Positions 21,461 to 32,146 are shown, numbered from the stretch's first letter. The stretch: 64,000 nt of DNA from Thecamonas trahens ATCC 50062 (GCF_000142905.1 NW_013657672.1:197670-261669); one strand, 5' to 3'. The notes: generated from the sequence alone by a model not told the origin. Numbers and translations: made by a program.

Positions 21461-23020
21461 ATGCCCAAGACCGCTGCCAAACGACGAGGAACGAACCGCC
21501 ACCGAGACAAACCAAGGAACAGGAACAAGGTCGATCTTTCTTCTTCGTATCCCCGACAGCCCTCGGACTTGTCTGATCACCCATCACCATCGGGGGCGTC
21601 GACCTCGTTGCCGGAGTCGTCTCGCGGAGACCCCTCGCTCCCGCCGCTGCCCAAGTCCTCAGGCCGCCGCGCGCGCCGTCATCACTCCAACTCGGACTCA
21701 GACTCGGACTCGGACTCGGACTCGGCGTCGGCCATGGAATCTGGCTCGAGCTCACCGCCGCCTGAGAGCAAATACGACAAAAGCGAGGATGAGTCCAAGA
21801 CTGCGGCTCATGGCTCGCGGCAATGGCACTCGGCATCGAGCAGCTCTGGATCTGGCTCGGACTCGAGCTCACGGTACGACAACGACGCGCTGCTGCGCAA
21901 GTTTGAGCGCGGCTCGCTGGGCATGGTCGACTATCGCAACGACAACGATCTCATGCAGCGCGGGCATTGGTCGCTGTGGCTTGCGCACATCATGACTATT
22001 GTGTTTGGCATCAACGCGCCTTCGGCGCTCTGGCGAGTGTACTCGCTAACCATCGCTGCGGCCGTAACCACGGTCACCGTCGTGCAGATAGTGTCTCTCT
22101 TCTCCGACTTTTCCGATCTTGAGCATGGAATCATTGTCCTCCTTGCTGCGCTCTGGTACCTTCTCAACATGCTCACAGCTTGGTCGTTTGCGCTTCGCTT
22201 TTGGGGCCACACCGGGTGGCTGTTTGGCATGTGGAAGGCAATGTGGCAGAGCGAGGCCGACGTCTGCCGCTCGCACCACCGCTTGCGGTTGCTCATGCCG
22301 GCCGTGATATTTGGCGTTGTTGCCAACTTGGCGCTTACTCTTGCTGCACGATGGTTTGGCTTGCAGCGTGATGCGCAGTCGGTCTTCCGTGAGATGTTCG
22401 TTCTCTCGTCGAACGGGGCGCAGGTTGTCTTTACCGTCATCCACGTCTTTGCCACCGGTATTTTCCTCACGCCGCTGGCCCTCTTCTTTGACACCGCCGT
22501 CTCGCTCACCCGCCGCATTCATTGGCTTCAGAAAAAGGTGTTTCGCGATGAAAAGTCACTCACCGAGCTCGTCGACGATTTTAGCGAGCTCTCGGTCCAC
22601 GCCATGCTGGCAAACAAGCTGTTCGGCCCGTGGCTCACCTGCATCTTTGCCGTTCAGATTCCGCTCGTTGCCATCTGCCTTGTCTCTCTTCTCTCGTACA
22701 CGTCTCTGGACGGCCTCACTATCTCGGTCCTTGCGCTCTGGCTTGTTGTCAACACGGTCCTTACCTTTACCGTTGCTTTCATTTCGGCCAAACTCCACGC
22801 AGACACCGAGGCCACCATCCACAAGATCGCGCTGCATGTGGCATCGGGCCGTAGTAGTAGCCACCGCTCGGAGTTTATGTTCTTTACCGCCTCGATCAGC
22901 GCCCACGAGATCGGATTTCGCGTCGGCGGCTCGGTCCTCATCACTTTTCACGTCATGACCAAGGTCATTTCTTTCATCGGATCGCTCTACCTGCTACTCG
23001 TTGGCTTTCGGGCACAGTAG
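21461..23020 (+). CDS. Multi-TM protein (about seven TM) with Ser/Asp-rich N-terminus
   Basis: 519 aa from ATG 21461 (another in-frame ATG at 21410 adds 17 residues). The first 165 residues are disordered and rich in Ser/Asp/Arg. Hydrophobic segments follow: around APSALWRVYSLTIAAAVTTV, IIVLLAALWYLLNMLTAWSF, LLMPAVIFGVVANLALTLAA, VVFTVIHVFATGIFLTPLAL, CIFAVQIPLVAICLVSLL, ISVLALWLVVNTVLTFTVAF and VLITFHVMTKVISFIGSLYL, giving about seven TMs with a long loop before the last. No family is certain. The topology (long cytosolic N-terminus, seven TM, amphipathic loop before TM7) resembles gustatory-receptor-like proteins, a weak inference. Its convergent neighbour has the same topology. Confidence 0.7.
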   Translation: MPKTAAKRRGTNRHRDKPRNRNKVDLSSSYPRQPSDLSDHPSPSGASTSLPESSRGDPSLPPLPKSSGRRARRHHSNSDSDSDSDSDSASAMESGSSSPPPESKYDKSEDESKTAAHGSRQWHSASSSSGSGSDSSSRYDNDALLRKFERGSLGMVDYRNDNDLMQRGHWSLWLAHIMTIVFGINAPSALWRVYSLTIAAAVTTVTVVQIVSLFSDFSDLEHGIIVLLAALWYLLNMLTAWSFALRFWGHTGWLFGMWKAMWQSEADVCRSHHRLRLLMPAVIFGVVANLALTLAARWFGLQRDAQSVFREMFVLSSNGAQVVFTVIHVFATGIFLTPLALFFDTAVSLTRRIHWLQKKVFRDEKSLTELVDDFSELSVHAMLANKLFGPWLTCIFAVQIPLVAICLVSLLSYTSLDGLTISVLALWLVVNTVLTFTVAFISAKLHADTEATIHKIALHVASGRSSSHRSEFMFFTASISAHEIGFRVGGSVLITFHVMTKVISFIGSLYLLLVGFRAQ

Positions 23021-23206
23021 ACTGCTGCTGTTGGCGACCGGCGCGGCGCCGGCGCGACGCGCGCGCGTGAGTATCAGCTGGCTCGCGCTGTGCGATGCTG
23101 GCAGCAAGGCGGGGCATTTACTGGAAACATAGCGACAGGTGTCACCATGGCCGATGCGGTCGGAGGCACGACGTCATTGCGGTACCCCAACGGACGAGGG
23201 AGGTAG

Positions 23207-24420
23207 CTACGAACGAGCCAGGACCAGGACAACGACTGTCAGCAAAAGAAGCAAATGGTAGATGAGAAGTCGACGGAACGAGTGGTGGGTAAAGTGGACT
23301 GTGGGAGAAATAGACCACACGAAGCGCTGAGACGATGACGCCTCAAAACGGAGCGAGGCCACACGCGAGCCCAAGTGCCACGACTTGGCGGCGAGCCGCT
23401 CGGCAGCGACAGCGAGCTGTGACGGAATCCATGCCCAGGAAAGGAGATAGAAGGTGATGCAGACAATGATGAAGATTGTAGCATACGTTGGCGGAGGGTA
23501 CATGCCGATGTAAACTGAAAAAAGGTGACGAGACCGGTGTACAGAACAGCGCCGATGACCCAGTACACCTTCCACACATCCACCGAGGCGCGGAGCTTGC
23601 GGCAGAGCGAGTCAAAGTGCATGATGACGCCGCCAATGTCGGTGATCGAGACAGTCGCCGAGGCGTAGAGCGCGTCAGCCATGGCTGGGTCTGAGCGATA
23701 AACAGTGGCGACTGGGTACGAGCCCGAGCCCATCGAAAGATCCAGGTTTGGCGAGGGCATTGCCATTGAGCCGTCCGGGTGGAGTGATGGTCGCCGACCG
23801 ATTGAGAGCACGCCCATCTGGTGCGAGACGTCGCTGACGGCAGCAAGGTAAACCCGAACGAGAAGGAGGAGCTCAATGAGGGCAAACGGAAACATGATGG
23901 CCAGCGGCGAAGCGATAACAAAGCAGACAAAAAGTGCGGTCGAGAGGTGCGCGGATGTCGTCGCCGCAAGAACAGCAACACCGACCATCTGCGCGATGAC
24001 TACGACAACGTGGAAGCCGGTGTCCAGCTTGGCGAGCAGCCGTCGCTCACGCTCTGAGCACACCAGATTGGCCACCAATACTTCGAGCTCTTTGCACACC
24101 TCTTGCCGCATGAGGAACCAGAGCGTGACGCCCGAGTACAGTCCGGCGATCCATGCCGGGATGAGGATCGGCCAAGCGAGGAACGAGCCCGATGTGTCTT
24201 CTGGCCGCGACGACGCCTCGAACGCCCGCAGTACGATAAGCATGAGCAGCGCCGGTGCGACAGAAAGCGAGATGAAAACTTGGTACACCTCGTACGCCAA
24301 GCTCGATGACGACGAGTAGAGTCCCAGCGCGCCTAGGATCCAGCGGACAGCCCGAGGTCGCACATATGGAGTTCCGGGCGGAACGCGCGAGTCTTCGCCA
24401 TGTACCCAAGCCGCTGAGTG

Positions 24421-24453
<33 letters not shown>

Positions 24454-27066
24454 TGCCCAAGAGGGCGGCGACGGCGGGGTGGACGAGATTGAGGAACGCG
24501 GCTGGCCGGTCTCAGCACCGCCGATGCCAAAGGCCGGCGCGACTCGTCGGGAGTCGCGACCGGTTGGTGCCACACCGGTCGGTGAATGCATCACGCTTGG
24601 TGGTGTCGGCGTCGATGTCACAACTTCCTCTTCCTCGGCCCGGATGGACATGACGTGGTTGGCAAGCTGGTTGCGCCGCGGCGACTGCGAGCGCAGGGTA
24701 GGCGCATCCGGCCCAGGCTGAAGGCCGTCGCCGCGCTCGCGCTGCTTCTGCCGCATGAGAACCTCTTCGTTTGACCGCGAGAACCCAGTCGACGCCAGCT
24801 CGGAGAGGAGGGGATAGTCTGGCGGAGGATCGAGGCCGATAACGTCAAGCGTGTTCGACCGCTGAACCGCAACTGGCCGGCCGGTAGGGCGTGCGTGCGG
24901 AGGAACGGGACCGCCGACTCGCCCGTGAGGTACGGGCCATGCACGGCTTGTCGAAGCAGGCGTGGTTGTCGGGTGAGACTCGGTCGGCGTGACCTCAGCC
25001 TCAGTTTCATACTCGTCGGATGACATGCTGTAGCCATCAAGCGACGAGCTTTCGAGTCCGTCCAGTGCCGACGAGCTCAGCGTGAGGTCTGAGAACGAGG
25101 AGCTGGTGAGAGACGCAGATTCGCCGTTCTGCTTGTAAGCGAGAGCAAGCTTGGATTTGAGCATTGCCTTGGCCTTGGCCTTGTAGTGGGCCTTGATGCG
25201 CGAGACGTCGAGCAAGAGCAAATCGGTCGATGAGTACTGCGAGTAAGTGAGCGTGGTCGGCGTCCGCGACCGAGTGCGCGACCGAGGCCTCGAATCCCGG
25301 GCCTCGATGCATGACGATTCTAGCTCAGACGTAGACGATGCTGCCGAGTTGCGCAAAATGACAAAGACGTCCCCACCACGGCCGGGCGTGTGCCCAGAGG
25401 CACGTGCTAGAGTACCCGGTGAGCGCGAGCGGTGGGCGGCGCCTTGCACCGCAGACGAGTGCGAGCCGATCGAGTCAGCCAGCTGGGCCGGCGAGCGCGA
25501 GCGCGGCCGACTGAGCCCGGTTTCCACACCCATGCTCTGGACATCAACATGTTCCTGGACTGCGGGTAGCGGCGAGGGCGAGCTGGCATTCGAGCGACGC
25601 TTTCTGTGCCCACTACGCGAACTGGACTTGCGCGAGTGGGGAGTCCGGCGCGGGTTAGATGACGACTGGCGCGAGGTTGGGTGCGAGATCGAGCCTGTGC
25701 CGTGGTTCTGGCGTGCTGCGGGCGACGGCTGCGCGGTGGGCACGCCCGACTGAGAGAGCGACCGCCCGCCATCGCGCGCATCAGTTTGAGACCGCTTTCG
25801 CGTCTTGGCTTTGATCCTAGCCTTGGCCTTGGACTTGGCCTTGGCCTTGGCCTTAGATCGCTCCTTAACCCAGGCTCGGAACTTGGCTTTGGCCTTCTCT
25901 TTGGCTTGCGCCTTGGCTTTGGCTTTTGCCCGCGCCTTGGAGCTCGCCCGTGACCTGGGCTTGGTGCCACCGCCGCCGCCGTTCGCAACGACAGCAAAAC
26001 CGTCCGAAGCCTGGACCGATGAGGCCATTCGACCGACCTCCGAGAACGGCGAGTCGTGCCGCGATGTCTGACTGCCTGATCGCGATGGCTGCGAGACCTG
26101 CGACGAGCGGCGCAGTGGCGGGGCGGTGGTGAGCATGCCTGTGCTCTCACCAACTTCTCGACTGGCAGCAGCTGCCCGGGCCTTGGCTTTGGCCTTGGTC
26201 GTGGCTTTGGCCTTGGCCTTGGCCTTGGCTTTGGCCTTCGCTTTGGCCTTGGCCTTGGCCTTGGCCTTGGCCTTGGCCTTGGCGCGGGAGCGCGTGTCGT
26301 GGCTACCCGACTTCCGCACAGCATTTGCAGCAGACGTCACCAGCAGCTGGCGGTCGCGAAAGCTGGTCGCGAGCCCATCACGCTCTGGCGAGCGGACTGG
26401 GGTGTTCGACCGCGAGTGGGACTTGACGACCGACTCAGAGAGCTCAGTAATGGAGCCGGTGGAATCTGACCGCGAGCGCGAGTGCCCGTGCGGGTGCAGA
26501 TGGTCGGCTGTCGTGCCAGGTGCTGCAGCGTTTGTCACGCCCAACACTGGTGCAGCGCCATCGGCAGCCATGCCCGGTTGCGGCGCTGATAGACTTGTTC
26601 CAAACTTGTCGTCCAGGAACGAGTTGATGGTGAGCTGAAGTATGAGCTCGTCGCTGCACTGGATCTCGTCCGAGACCGAGACATCCGATGCTACCGGAAG
26701 CGAGGCCTCGGACGAGCGGAAGGTATTGCGACGAGACCAGGTATGGCCCGATGAAGACTGGCGCGAGGCCGGGCTCGGTGGCTCGATAAGGGTAGGCGGC
26801 CGGTGCAGACCAGCCTCGCAGCTCGACTCTGACGGCGGCGTCGACGACGACGACGACGTAATTGCCTCTTGCACAAGGGCTTCGGACGAGGTGGGCGACA
26901 AACATGAAGGTGAAGAGGCCAGGTACGAGCCAGAAGACGTGGCGGTTGTCGCACTTCTTGTCAGCTCGTTCGAGCCCTTGACATCAGACGATGAACCGCC
27001 TGAGCAAGAGGAGAAAGGGCCAGAGCCCTGCGAGGCCAATGACGCTCCGCTCCGGGCGCTCTTCAT
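23207..27066 (-). CDS. Large multi-TM protein with Lys-Ala repeats; one frame break
   Basis: About 1,286 aa from ATG 27066 (the longer open frame begins with TTG). The N-terminal 800 residues are low complexity: Ser-rich blocks, SRSRSPxxL-like motifs and long runs of alternating Lys-Ala. The C-terminal third has about seven hydrophobic segments, e.g. VFISLSVAPALLMLIVLRAF, FHVVVVIAQMVGVAVLA, ASPLAIMFPFALIELLLLVR, YWVIGAVLYTGLVTFF and, after a frame break, FIIVCITFYLLSWAWIP and LLIYHLLLLLTVVVLVLA. The break lies in an A6 run at 23518-23523 (T6 on the coding strand); one added base joins the frames. Same topology as the convergent gene at 21461, so possibly a distant paralogue. Function unknown. 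Confidence 0.68.
26180..26285. repeat. Hexanucleotide (CCTTGG)n-type repeat coding for Lys-Ala
   Basis: Imperfect 6-bp tandem array, read on the minus strand as alternating AAG/AAA-GCC codons. Smaller related arrays occur at about 25811-25855 and 25885-25930 in the same gene. Confidence 0.85.
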
Positions 27067-27835
27067 GACGATGCACTCCCAAGTGTCACCACACAATGCA
27101 GTGCGGCGTCAGACAAGGTAGCTGTCAGACAAGCGCTCGCAGTACAAGCAGTAGTGTGCTGAAGCCCTGGCTGTGGCGCTACCCGCAGACGCTCGAGTGG
27201 TGAGGGCCCCACCGCCGGGGAGAAAGGTGGGGCGGTTGGCCGAGCTGACAACGGGGTGGAAGCCGAGACTGTAGGCGGAGGAGAATAAGCCGCGGCAGAA
27301 GTAGCTGCAGCGACAACGACCGGAGACGCGAGGCTGCAGTATAACCCCTCCCCAGAGGATAACGACGCCAGGTCGGTGAGCGAGGTGTCTTACTGTCACA
27401 CTCGCTTCCCCTCGCCTACCGCATGCTGCCGGCTCTGTCCCCAAGTCCCTCAATGATACCATGTTTGTGACGTTTGACAGACACGTCGGAAGCGGGCCGG
27501 GGACGGGGATGACAGACATGATTCCTGACAGTCGTTGATGCAAAGAGAATGGTCTCGGCTGGAAAGGCCATGCCTGCTCCTCCATCCTCATGGTGTCTCT
27601 CCCGGTGTTGCCTTCTCTCGCCGTCGAGGCCATCGCATGCGCCACATGACTACCTCCCGCAGCTTCGTTCGGGGGTTACTCTGCGGCGGTAGGTCCCACC
27701 CAGAACGGGTGCTTTTCGCCCGCTCACCGGAAAGCCGCCGGGGCAGCAGCCACACCGCTTGCCGCTCGCCGCTCGCCGCTCACTGTTCGCCGCGCAACAC
27801 ACGCCCCTCGAGCCAAGACGGAGCGGCGCAACACC
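27067..27835. promoter_or_regulatory. Long divergent intergenic region
   Basis: 769 bp between the divergent multi-TM and DeSI genes, the longest intergenic stretch here. It is less G/C-homopolymeric than the others. Short open frames exist on both strands but none has recognisable protein features. Probably both promoters and 5' UTRs. Confidence 0.4.
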
Positions 27836-28588
27836 ATGGCTAGCCTGGTGGAGCTCGAGGCCAAAGTGGCAGAGCTCAAGGCCGAGGTGGCCGCTGCGCA
27901 GGCTCGCGGCGACATGGAGGCTGTGGCGGCGGCAGCAGCAGCGTACACGCAACTCAGCGTGGAGATCGAGGAGGCCTCGGTCAGAGAGGCAGCTGCGGGG
28001 TCAAGCAAGAAGGCAGAGCGTGAGCAGACGGAGGCAAATGCACGGACCAAGGCGCAAGCAGGCGAGCAGGTTGTGCTTCACGTGTACGATCTAGCGGCTG
28101 GAGCGTTGCCTGCGGCGAACCGTGCTGCGTCGCTGGTGGGACTCGGGGCGTATCACGGCGGGATCGAGGTGTACGGCGCCGAGGTGTACTTTACGTTTGA
28201 TGCGGGCATTGTGACGTGTGCACCTGGTGGCAACACGGCGCACGTGTACAACTCTGCGGCGGTACTGGGCGAGACAATGCTGTCTCGGCGCAAGGTCAAG
28301 GCAGTCATTTCACAGATGCGACGCGACGGCTGGATTGCTGACAACTACGACCTACTCAATCGCAACTGTCTGCACTTTGCACGGGCATTTGTTGAGGCGC
28401 TCGGACTGCCTGGCGACGCCGTTCCGGCCAAGCTCAATCGGCTGGCGGGCATCGGGTCCAAGCTGGACGCGGCGGCAAGGGCGGTGGCTGGCACCTCGCT
28501 CTCATTCCTGCGTGCAGCAACAAGCTTTGCGTCGAGCTCGGCAGCAACGAGCTCTGGTGGCTACACGCCACCAGAGGCATCCGGCTGA
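27836..28588 (+). CDS. PPPDE/DeSI-type thiol isopeptidase
   Basis: 250 aa. N-terminal coiled-coil-like helix (residues 1-75), then a PPPDE domain: VVLHVYDLA, GLGAYHGGIEVYGAEVYF with catalytic His107, and YDLLNRNCLHFARAF with catalytic Cys178. Both members of the Cys-His dyad are present. The family (desumoylating/deubiquitinating isopeptidases, DESI1/2) acts on SUMO or ubiquitin conjugates in cytosol or nucleus. The tail is Ala/Ser-rich. Its last 28 bp overlap the end of the convergent kinase CDS (28561-28588). Single exon. Confidence 0.9.
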   Translation: MASLVELEAKVAELKAEVAAAQARGDMEAVAAAAAAYTQLSVEIEEASVREAAAGSSKKAEREQTEANARTKAQAGEQVVLHVYDLAAGALPAANRAASLVGLGAYHGGIEVYGAEVYFTFDAGIVTCAPGGNTAHVYNSAAVLGETMLSRRKVKAVISQMRRDGWIADNYDLLNRNCLHFARAFVEALGLPGDAVPAKLNRLAGIGSKLDAAARAVAGTSLSFLRAATSFASSSAATSSGGYTPPEASG

Positions 28589-29945
28589 GCGGCAGGCAGC
28601 GAGCCGCGCGGTGCGACGTCGACCGGCGGTGACGGCTCATTGTGCGAGTCAAAGGCAGAGGCCCAGGTGGGAGCGCCATCGGGCGAGGGGCTGGGGCAGC
28701 GGCGCGGGAGCGATGCCGCTGCCGTCGGACTTCCCGGCTCAGCCAGCCACGGATGGGCGAGCACGTCGGCGATGGACGGCCGCTTTTCGGGCTTGGTCAC
28801 CAGGAGCGAGGTGAGGAGGTCGACGCACGACGGGCTCAGCTCGCCGGGGACGGCGAAGCGGCCGCGCTTGATGGCGCGGAAAAGCGATTTGTTGGAGACG
28901 GCGCCGGCTTGGCGACGGAAAGGAAGTTGGCAGTGAGGAGGGTGTACAGGACCACTCCGAGCGACCAGACGTCCGAGGCAAACGGCGAAAGCGCAGGCTT
29001 GCGCAACATCTCGGGTGAAATGTACGACGGCGAGCCACAGTGGATCTCGAGCCGGGCCGAGGGCGAGTCGCAATGTTTGGAAAAGCCAAAGTCGATGAGC
29101 GTGGCGCACGGCGCGCCTGGGCCGCCGTCGGGCCACGAGAGCAACACGTTCTCCAGCTTAAGGTCGAGGTGAGCCACGCAGAGCTGGGTGTGGAGCATGG
29201 CGACGGCGTCGACAATCTGCCCAAAGATGGGGCGGGCCATGGCCTCGTCCATTTCCCCCTCGTGCGCGTGGACATACTCGAGCAGATCGCCGCCCTCAAC
29301 GTAGGGGAAAAGCAGCGCGGCGTAGTTGTCGTCCTCGGCGTAGTCGTGGAGCTCGATACAGCCAGACTCGGGTCCGTACTCGGCAATGAGCCGCAAAATG
29401 TCCAGCTCCGATGCCAGTGATGCCTTCTCGGCGGCGCACATGGAAGCTTTGACCCAGACTTTGGCCACCAGCGGCGGGCCAGCCGCCACCGACCATGCGC
29501 GGAAGACCTTGGATGAGCCCGCCACAGGGGCCGCAAAGTCGATGCGATAGCAGCTTCCCAGCGCGTAAACTTCTTCTGGCGCCGATGGTCCGGGCGGTGC
29601 CATCGGCCGAGCCCGCTTGCTGCTCCGCGCGACAACGGTGCCGTCGGGCCGGGTGCGAGCCAACTTGACGCGCCCGAGGTCAGCGGCCTCATTTGCCATG
29701 ACGACATCCGATCCACCAGCCTCCGATTCAGTACCAGCACCAGCACCAGAACCCCTCACGGCTGTTGTGGGTCCGGCCGCCGAGCTGGTCGCCCGTCGCA
29801 TGCGGCAGGCCTCCAAGCTTGCATTCTCAGCCATCGCATCTGCATCCGTCACTGCTGCGGACGCCGTCGCCGCCGCCTCGGCCGCCGCCGCCTCTGCCAC
29901 CGCCTCCTCTTCCAGCGCCATGCTCAACGCAGAGCGACCATGCAT
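28561..29945 (-). CDS. Protein kinase (CAMK/SNF1-like) with HLD catalytic loop; one frame break
   Basis: About 461 aa from ATG 29945 (MHGRSAL). An Ala/Glu-rich N-terminus of 110 residues precedes the kinase domain. Motifs: LVAKVW (Lys), VEGGDLLEYV (hinge), AHLDLKLENVLL (catalytic loop with Leu instead of Arg), LIDFGFSK (DFG), GSPSYISPEML, DVWSLGVVLYTLLTAN. The frame breaks at about 28918-28932; one extra base joins YTLLTAN to LPFRRQ and then to SLFRAIKRGRF and KRPSIADVLAHPWL, the expected subdomains X-XI. A likely 5' UTR intron is 30320..29967 (GTACGC donor, pyrimidine-rich CAG acceptor). Overlaps the DeSI gene end by 28 bp. Confidence 0.83.
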
Positions 29946-30357
29946 ATCTTCCTCCTCGCACACACCCTGGGGGAAGGAGGAAGAAAGCGGGAGGGCGAGA
30001 AGTGAGGCGTTGGAGATAATGACGGTGAGGGAGTAGGGAGGGGGGGGACTGACGTGTGGGAACATTGGCTACTTGCGGGGAACGGGGAGTTGGGCAGATG
30101 CCAGTCGGATGGAAGGTGGTGGTGGGGGGGGGGGGGGGGGGGGAGGGGAGGGAAGGGAGACGATCGCGATGGAGGGCGGAGGCTTTGGGCAGGGGTCTGA
30201 GGAGAACATGATATTGGATTCTGGGGGCGATGAGCTGACATCAGGGATGCGATGATAGTGTTGACAGTGACTGTGTGGGCGTGGGTGCTCGGGCAGGCGC
30301 TCCGGCTCCGGCTGGCGTACATCACTCTCGGTGCGACGTGTGAAGACTGGGCTTAGT
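29946..30357. promoter_or_regulatory. Divergent region with a probable 5' UTR intron of the kinase and a G20 run
   Basis: 412 bp between the kinase and PAP2 starts. On the minus strand a GTACGC donor (30320) and a pyrimidine-rich CAG acceptor (29967) fit a 5' UTR intron of the kinase; no in-frame ATG supports coding sequence upstream. The intron contains a G20 run at about 30124-30143 (C-run in the transcript). Confidence 0.5.
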
Positions 30358-31371
30358 ATGCACAGGCGAGAGCGCGGGCTGGTTGCGGTGGCGCTGGCAT
30401 GCGGTGTGGCGGCGGTGGCCGTGGACCTCGAGTACCACGTCCACGAGTGGGGACTGCCGACAGTCGCTGCCCTCCGCCATGCACTGCTCTCGGCGCCGGC
30501 AAGCGTGCTCGCTCGGCTGGCGTCGGCTTGTGGCTTTGAGATTTTCCTTCCCCTCGTCCCTGCGCTCATCTGGTCCGGATCGCGGCGGGCCGGCGCGCTG
30601 GGCCTCCGTCTCCTCGCCCTCCTCCACTACTCGCTGCTGCTTGTCTCGCTCGCCAAGACCTGGTTCCGCGAGCCGCGCCCGCTGCATCTGCTCCGTGAGC
30701 ACTCGGGCTCCGGATCGATGGCGGTCGACGGCGCCTCGGCGCTGGACTCAGTCGAGTACTCGTTCCCATCAGGCCACTCGTGGGCGACAACCGTGGCCTG
30801 GCTCACTGTCGTCGACACGTACTCGGCGAGCTACGCACAGCTCCGCTGGCTGGCAGCCGCCTGCATCGCCGCCACTGCAGCATCGCGCGTCTACTTTGCC
30901 CTGCACTTTGTCCACGACGTCGGCTCGGGCATCGCGCTCGGCGTCCTGACCTTCTTTGCCGCGCCGAGCCTGCTGAGCGACTCACGCCGAGCCCTGGCCG
31001 CCCGCCTCGTTCTTCTCGCCACCGCCGGCTACGTCCTTATCGCTGCCTTTGAGGCCCACCACCGCCAGAAGCAGCTTGGTGCGTGGTACTCGCTAGGAGC
31101 ACTTGTCACCCTCGCCTTTGTCCCGCCGCGCGCGCCACTGCTCGACGCCGCCGCCGCCGCCAAGCCTGGGCTCTCACCATCGCGCCTGGCCTGGCGCCTG
31201 CTCGTCGGCCTCACCCCACTTGGTCTTGGTCTTGGCCTCATCTTTATTCGCGTTGTCCGCGGCCAACGCGACACCGAGCTCGAGATCATCCTCCTCCTTG
31301 CTGGCGCTGCCGGAGCCACGTGGGTCACTGTTGGAGCACCGGCCGTCTTCCGCCGTCTCAGTCTCGCCTAA
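30358..31371 (+). CDS. PAP2-family lipid phosphatase, multi-pass membrane protein
   Basis: 337 aa from the ATG at 30358; the longer open frame begins with GTG. The three PAP2 phosphatase signatures are intact: KTWFREPRP (KxxxxxxRP), SFPSGHSWAT (PSGH) and SRVYFALHFVHDVGSG (SRxxxxxHxxxD), holding the catalytic His pair. Hydrophobic segments flank these and continue after them. The family dephosphorylates lipid phosphates such as phosphatidate or sphingosine-1-phosphate at the ER or Golgi; the long hydrophobic C-terminus and the signature spacing resemble sphingosine-1-phosphate phosphatases, but the substrate is not decidable here. Confidence 0.9.
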   Translation: MHRRERGLVAVALACGVAAVAVDLEYHVHEWGLPTVAALRHALLSAPASVLARLASACGFEIFLPLVPALIWSGSRRAGALGLRLLALLHYSLLLVSLAKTWFREPRPLHLLREHSGSGSMAVDGASALDSVEYSFPSGHSWATTVAWLTVVDTYSASYAQLRWLAAACIAATAASRVYFALHFVHDVGSGIALGVLTFFAAPSLLSDSRRALAARLVLLATAGYVLIAAFEAHHRQKQLGAWYSLGALVTLAFVPPRAPLLDAAAAAKPGLSPSRLAWRLLVGLTPLGLGLGLIFIRVVRGQRDTELEIILLLAGAAGATWVTVGAPAVFRRLSLA

Positions 31372-31538
31372 CAACATATCCTCTCCCCACGCTTTGAATC
31401 CTAGCTTGCCTCCACATCGCCACTTCTGTTATCTTAGCCATGTCCTTGATCCAGGCCGCGGCCGGGCCCGTTGCCAGGCCGACGCCAAGGCCCAAGCCCA
31501 CCTGTCCACCAGCACTTCCACCCGGACGACGTCATACA

Positions 31539-31541
<3 letters not shown>

Positions 31542-31573
<32 letters not shown>
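31542..31573. repeat. (CA)n microsatellite
   Basis: About 16 CA units immediately 5' of the small acidic-protein start at 31582, probably in its 5' UTR. Confidence 0.95.
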
Positions 31574-31577
<4 letters not shown>

Positions 31578-31581
31578 TCAC

Positions 31582-32082
31582 ATGTCGCATCCAGAGTACT
31601 CAGACTCGGACTCGGAAGGCGACGACACGTTCCTCGACGGCGACGACGAGGTCGGCCCGGGGCAGCTGGCGGCGGCGGGGCAGTCGGCTGACGGCCAAGG
31701 CCTGGCTGCCGAGGCAAAGCCTAGGCGCAAACGCTCGATGCTGGACTACCCGGACAAAATCGTTGCTCTTCTAGAGGGTGAGCCGCCGGTGCCAAGTGGC
31801 GCGCCTCCGGTCGCCAAAGCGGCCGTAGATGGCGATGGTGCGGGGCTCATGGCAGCGGCGGCAGCAGCGGCGGTGGCGGCCGGCCCCGGCCCAGAACCGG
31901 GTACGTCAGCGGTGGCGGGGCGAGTGCCGGTCGCGCCCGGGGTCCAGATCCGTCGTGGAGAGCGGAGAATCTCCAAGGGTTCGTTCGTGGTGCCAGACGA
32001 CGAGGATGATGATGATGCGGTGGCTGCCGCGGCTACCGCGGCTGTCGCTACGGCGGCTGGGCCTTCCAAGGCTGACGCATAA
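31582..32082 (+). CDS. Small acidic low-complexity protein, function unknown
   Basis: 166 aa from ATG 31582 (MSHPEYSDSDSEGDD). An acidic Ser/Asp N-terminus, a basic KPRRKRSMLDYPDKIVALL segment, an Ala-rich middle, a second basic motif VQIRRGERRISKGSF and an acidic DDEDDDD cluster. No domain recognised. The alternating acidic and short basic motifs look like a nuclear protein with a linear-motif function (inference). Stop codon lies 64 bp from that of the convergent MAP kinase. Because it is low complexity, coding status rests on codon composition, an ATG after a plausible leader, and tight gene packing. Confidence 0.55.
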   Translation: MSHPEYSDSDSEGDDTFLDGDDEVGPGQLAAAGQSADGQGLAAEAKPRRKRSMLDYPDKIVALLEGEPPVPSGAPPVAKAAVDGDGAGLMAAAAAAAVAAGPGPEPGTSAVAGRVPVAPGVQIRRGERRISKGSFVVPDDEDDDDAVAAAATAAVATAAGPSKADA

Positions 32083-32146
32083 AGGACTGGAAGGGCATTG
32101 AGCCAGGCGAGGAGTACAGATGGGAGTATGTTATGGCCTGCAGCGG

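Noticed and set aside
30069-30569. A coding first exon of the 28.6-29.9 kb kinase overlapping PAP2
   Set aside because: The frame lies antisense to the PAP2 N-terminus and has no protein features; a non-coding 5' UTR exon fits better.
31540-31575. CA microsatellites as CRISPR or telomere repeats
   Set aside because: Dinucleotide repeats without spacers; no telomeric unit (TTAGGG-like) seen.
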